Source: Sphingomonas sp. HF-S4 | GTDB lineage: Bacteria > Pseudomonadota > Alphaproteobacteria > Sphingomonadales > Sphingomonadaceae | DNA: 64,000 nt | Direction of reading: 5' to 3' | NCBI RefSeq assembly: GCF_032911445.1 | Contig: NZ_JAWJEJ010000001.1 | Location: forward strand, 3,162,001 to 3,226,000 | Shown here: positions 63,510 to 64,000 of the stretch, one piece after another | How the letters are laid out: each line of letters opens with the position of its first letter | Numbering within the stretch: position 1 is the stretch's first letter | Position numbers and translations under genes: made by a program | Notes under the pieces: model-generated | What the model was told of the DNA's origin: nothing | The model's database searches: none | Seen by the model: the letters and a program-made list of their open reading frames with translations, nothing else

Positions 63510-63886
63510 TGATTTGGGGCCGCAAGACGTATCGCGTTTTACCGATGCGTTTGGTTTACCTCGTTGGCCGCGTCGACCTGTCAGGGCGTCTGGATTGCAC
63601 CGCAGTGGTTTGACTTCGAAGGTAGCTGCTTGCCAGGCAAGGTGTTGCCAGCCTAACCTTTGTCCGTGCCGTGACATCGGCACCGAGGCGTGAGAACCTC
63701 GTAGGGTATTCTGTTCACTGGCCGACCGCCGGGTGGCCGACGCGCATGTCCAGGCTTCGCAGCTAAAGGCGTCGGCGCATGTAAACCCTACGTGTTCTCA
63801 ACACCCGGCTTCGCCGGAGCCGTCTCGATCGGGAGACGGATCATGGCACGCGCGGCGCGGGCGGACGATATTGGCAGAGGCCAAGG
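63510..63886. other. intergenic region between arsR and the sigma-like gene
   Basis: No convincing gene. It holds three hairpins: GTGCCG-TGACAT-CGGCAC at 63666-63683, CGAGG with CCTCG at 63684-63701, and CTTGCC-A-GGCAAG near 63630. The first two are adjacent, so a terminator or structured RNA is possible. A short frame from 63843 overlaps the next gene's start. Confidence 0.45.
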
Positions 63887-64000
63887 GTGAAGGGGCCGGC
63901 GACGTTTCCGTTGGCCGCGCTTCGTGCCGCCGAGCCGGACGCGGTCGATATCGACCGGCTGTACCGCAGCGAGCGTTCGTCGCTGATCCGCTTCTTCGCG
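63887..64000 (+). CDS. sigma-70 family factor, N-terminal fragment (cut by window end)
   Basis: 38 residues from the GTG at 63887. AEPDAVDIDRLYRSERSSLI ends in the LYRSERSSLIRFFA pattern typical of ECF sigma region 2 starts (often beside FecR in sphingomonads). Only the beginning is in the window, so identity is tentative. Confidence 0.5.
   Translation, partial: MKGPATFPLAALRAAEPDAVDIDRLYRSERSSLIRFFA

Noticed and set aside
63843..63890. 15-codon frame before the sigma-like gene
   Set aside because: Could be a leader peptide, but length and lack of pattern give no support.
1..64000. CRISPR arrays, rRNA, tRNA and insertion sequences
   Set aside because: No regularly spaced direct repeats, no rRNA or tRNA signature and no transposase or integrase were found by reading.

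Overview
The window looks like an accessory region of a high-GC alphaproteobacterium, most likely a sphingomonad. Three things point there. The SOS boxes have the alphaproteobacterial form GAAC-N7-GAAC, mutagenesis is by imuA-imuB-dnaE2, and the conjugation genes are of the P-type Trb class arranged as in Tn4371-like integrative elements. This is judged from protein content and base composition only. No rRNA, tRNA or integrase was seen, so the ends of the mobile element are not defined here.

Layout. (1) 1-0.9 kb: tail of a copper-associated gene set (DUF411, a CC-repeat metal-binding peptide, a small lipoprotein-like protein). (2) 0.9-12.7 kb: an SOS-linked segment. It has two divergent SRAP/YedK-type genes (one intact, one missing most catalytic residues) around a LexA box, a DUF1810 gene, and imuA-imuB-dnaE2 behind a nearly identical LexA box. 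A lower-GC candidate defence cluster (SIR2-like, DUF4062, single-pass membrane protein) sits between them. (3) 12.7-20.6 kb: backbone maintenance genes (SH3 protein, DUF932, ParB, Toprim, DUF2493, sigma-region-4-like protein). Several have nested stem-loops just before their Shine-Dalgarno. (4) 20.6-27.6 kb: a defence island with an MNT-HEPN fusion, a DarT-DarG toxin-antitoxin pair, and a coupled HTH / N6-adenine methylase / PD-(D/E)XK module. (5) 28-50.8 kb: the transfer region: DUF736, DUF2285, HTH, DUF2840, TraF peptidase, DUF736, lytic transglycosylase, relaxase, TraG, RHH protein, trbB-C-D-E-J-K-L-F-G-I, DUF2274 and LysR. A second cargo pair (nuclease-like protein and DUF3800) interrupts it before trbB. 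trbE carries an in-frame amber stop at codon 20. (6) 51-60.6 kb: a czc-type metal efflux operon with two short CDF transporters, divergent from a CadR-like MerR regulator. Two matching MerR operators flank the regulator, and the second lies in front of a methyltransferase-MAPEG pair. (7) 60.5-63.5 kb: arsR-arsC-acr3-ynfA-like-arsH. (8) The window ends in the start of a sigma-factor-like gene.

How it works together. The element carries its own transfer machinery, although possibly disabled at trbE. Its cargo falls into three functions: SOS-induced mutagenesis and abasic-site repair, anti-phage or stabilisation modules inserted at discrete points in the backbone, and metal/arsenic resistance beyond the LysR end. 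Nearly all operons are tightly coupled by ATGA or TGATG overlaps.
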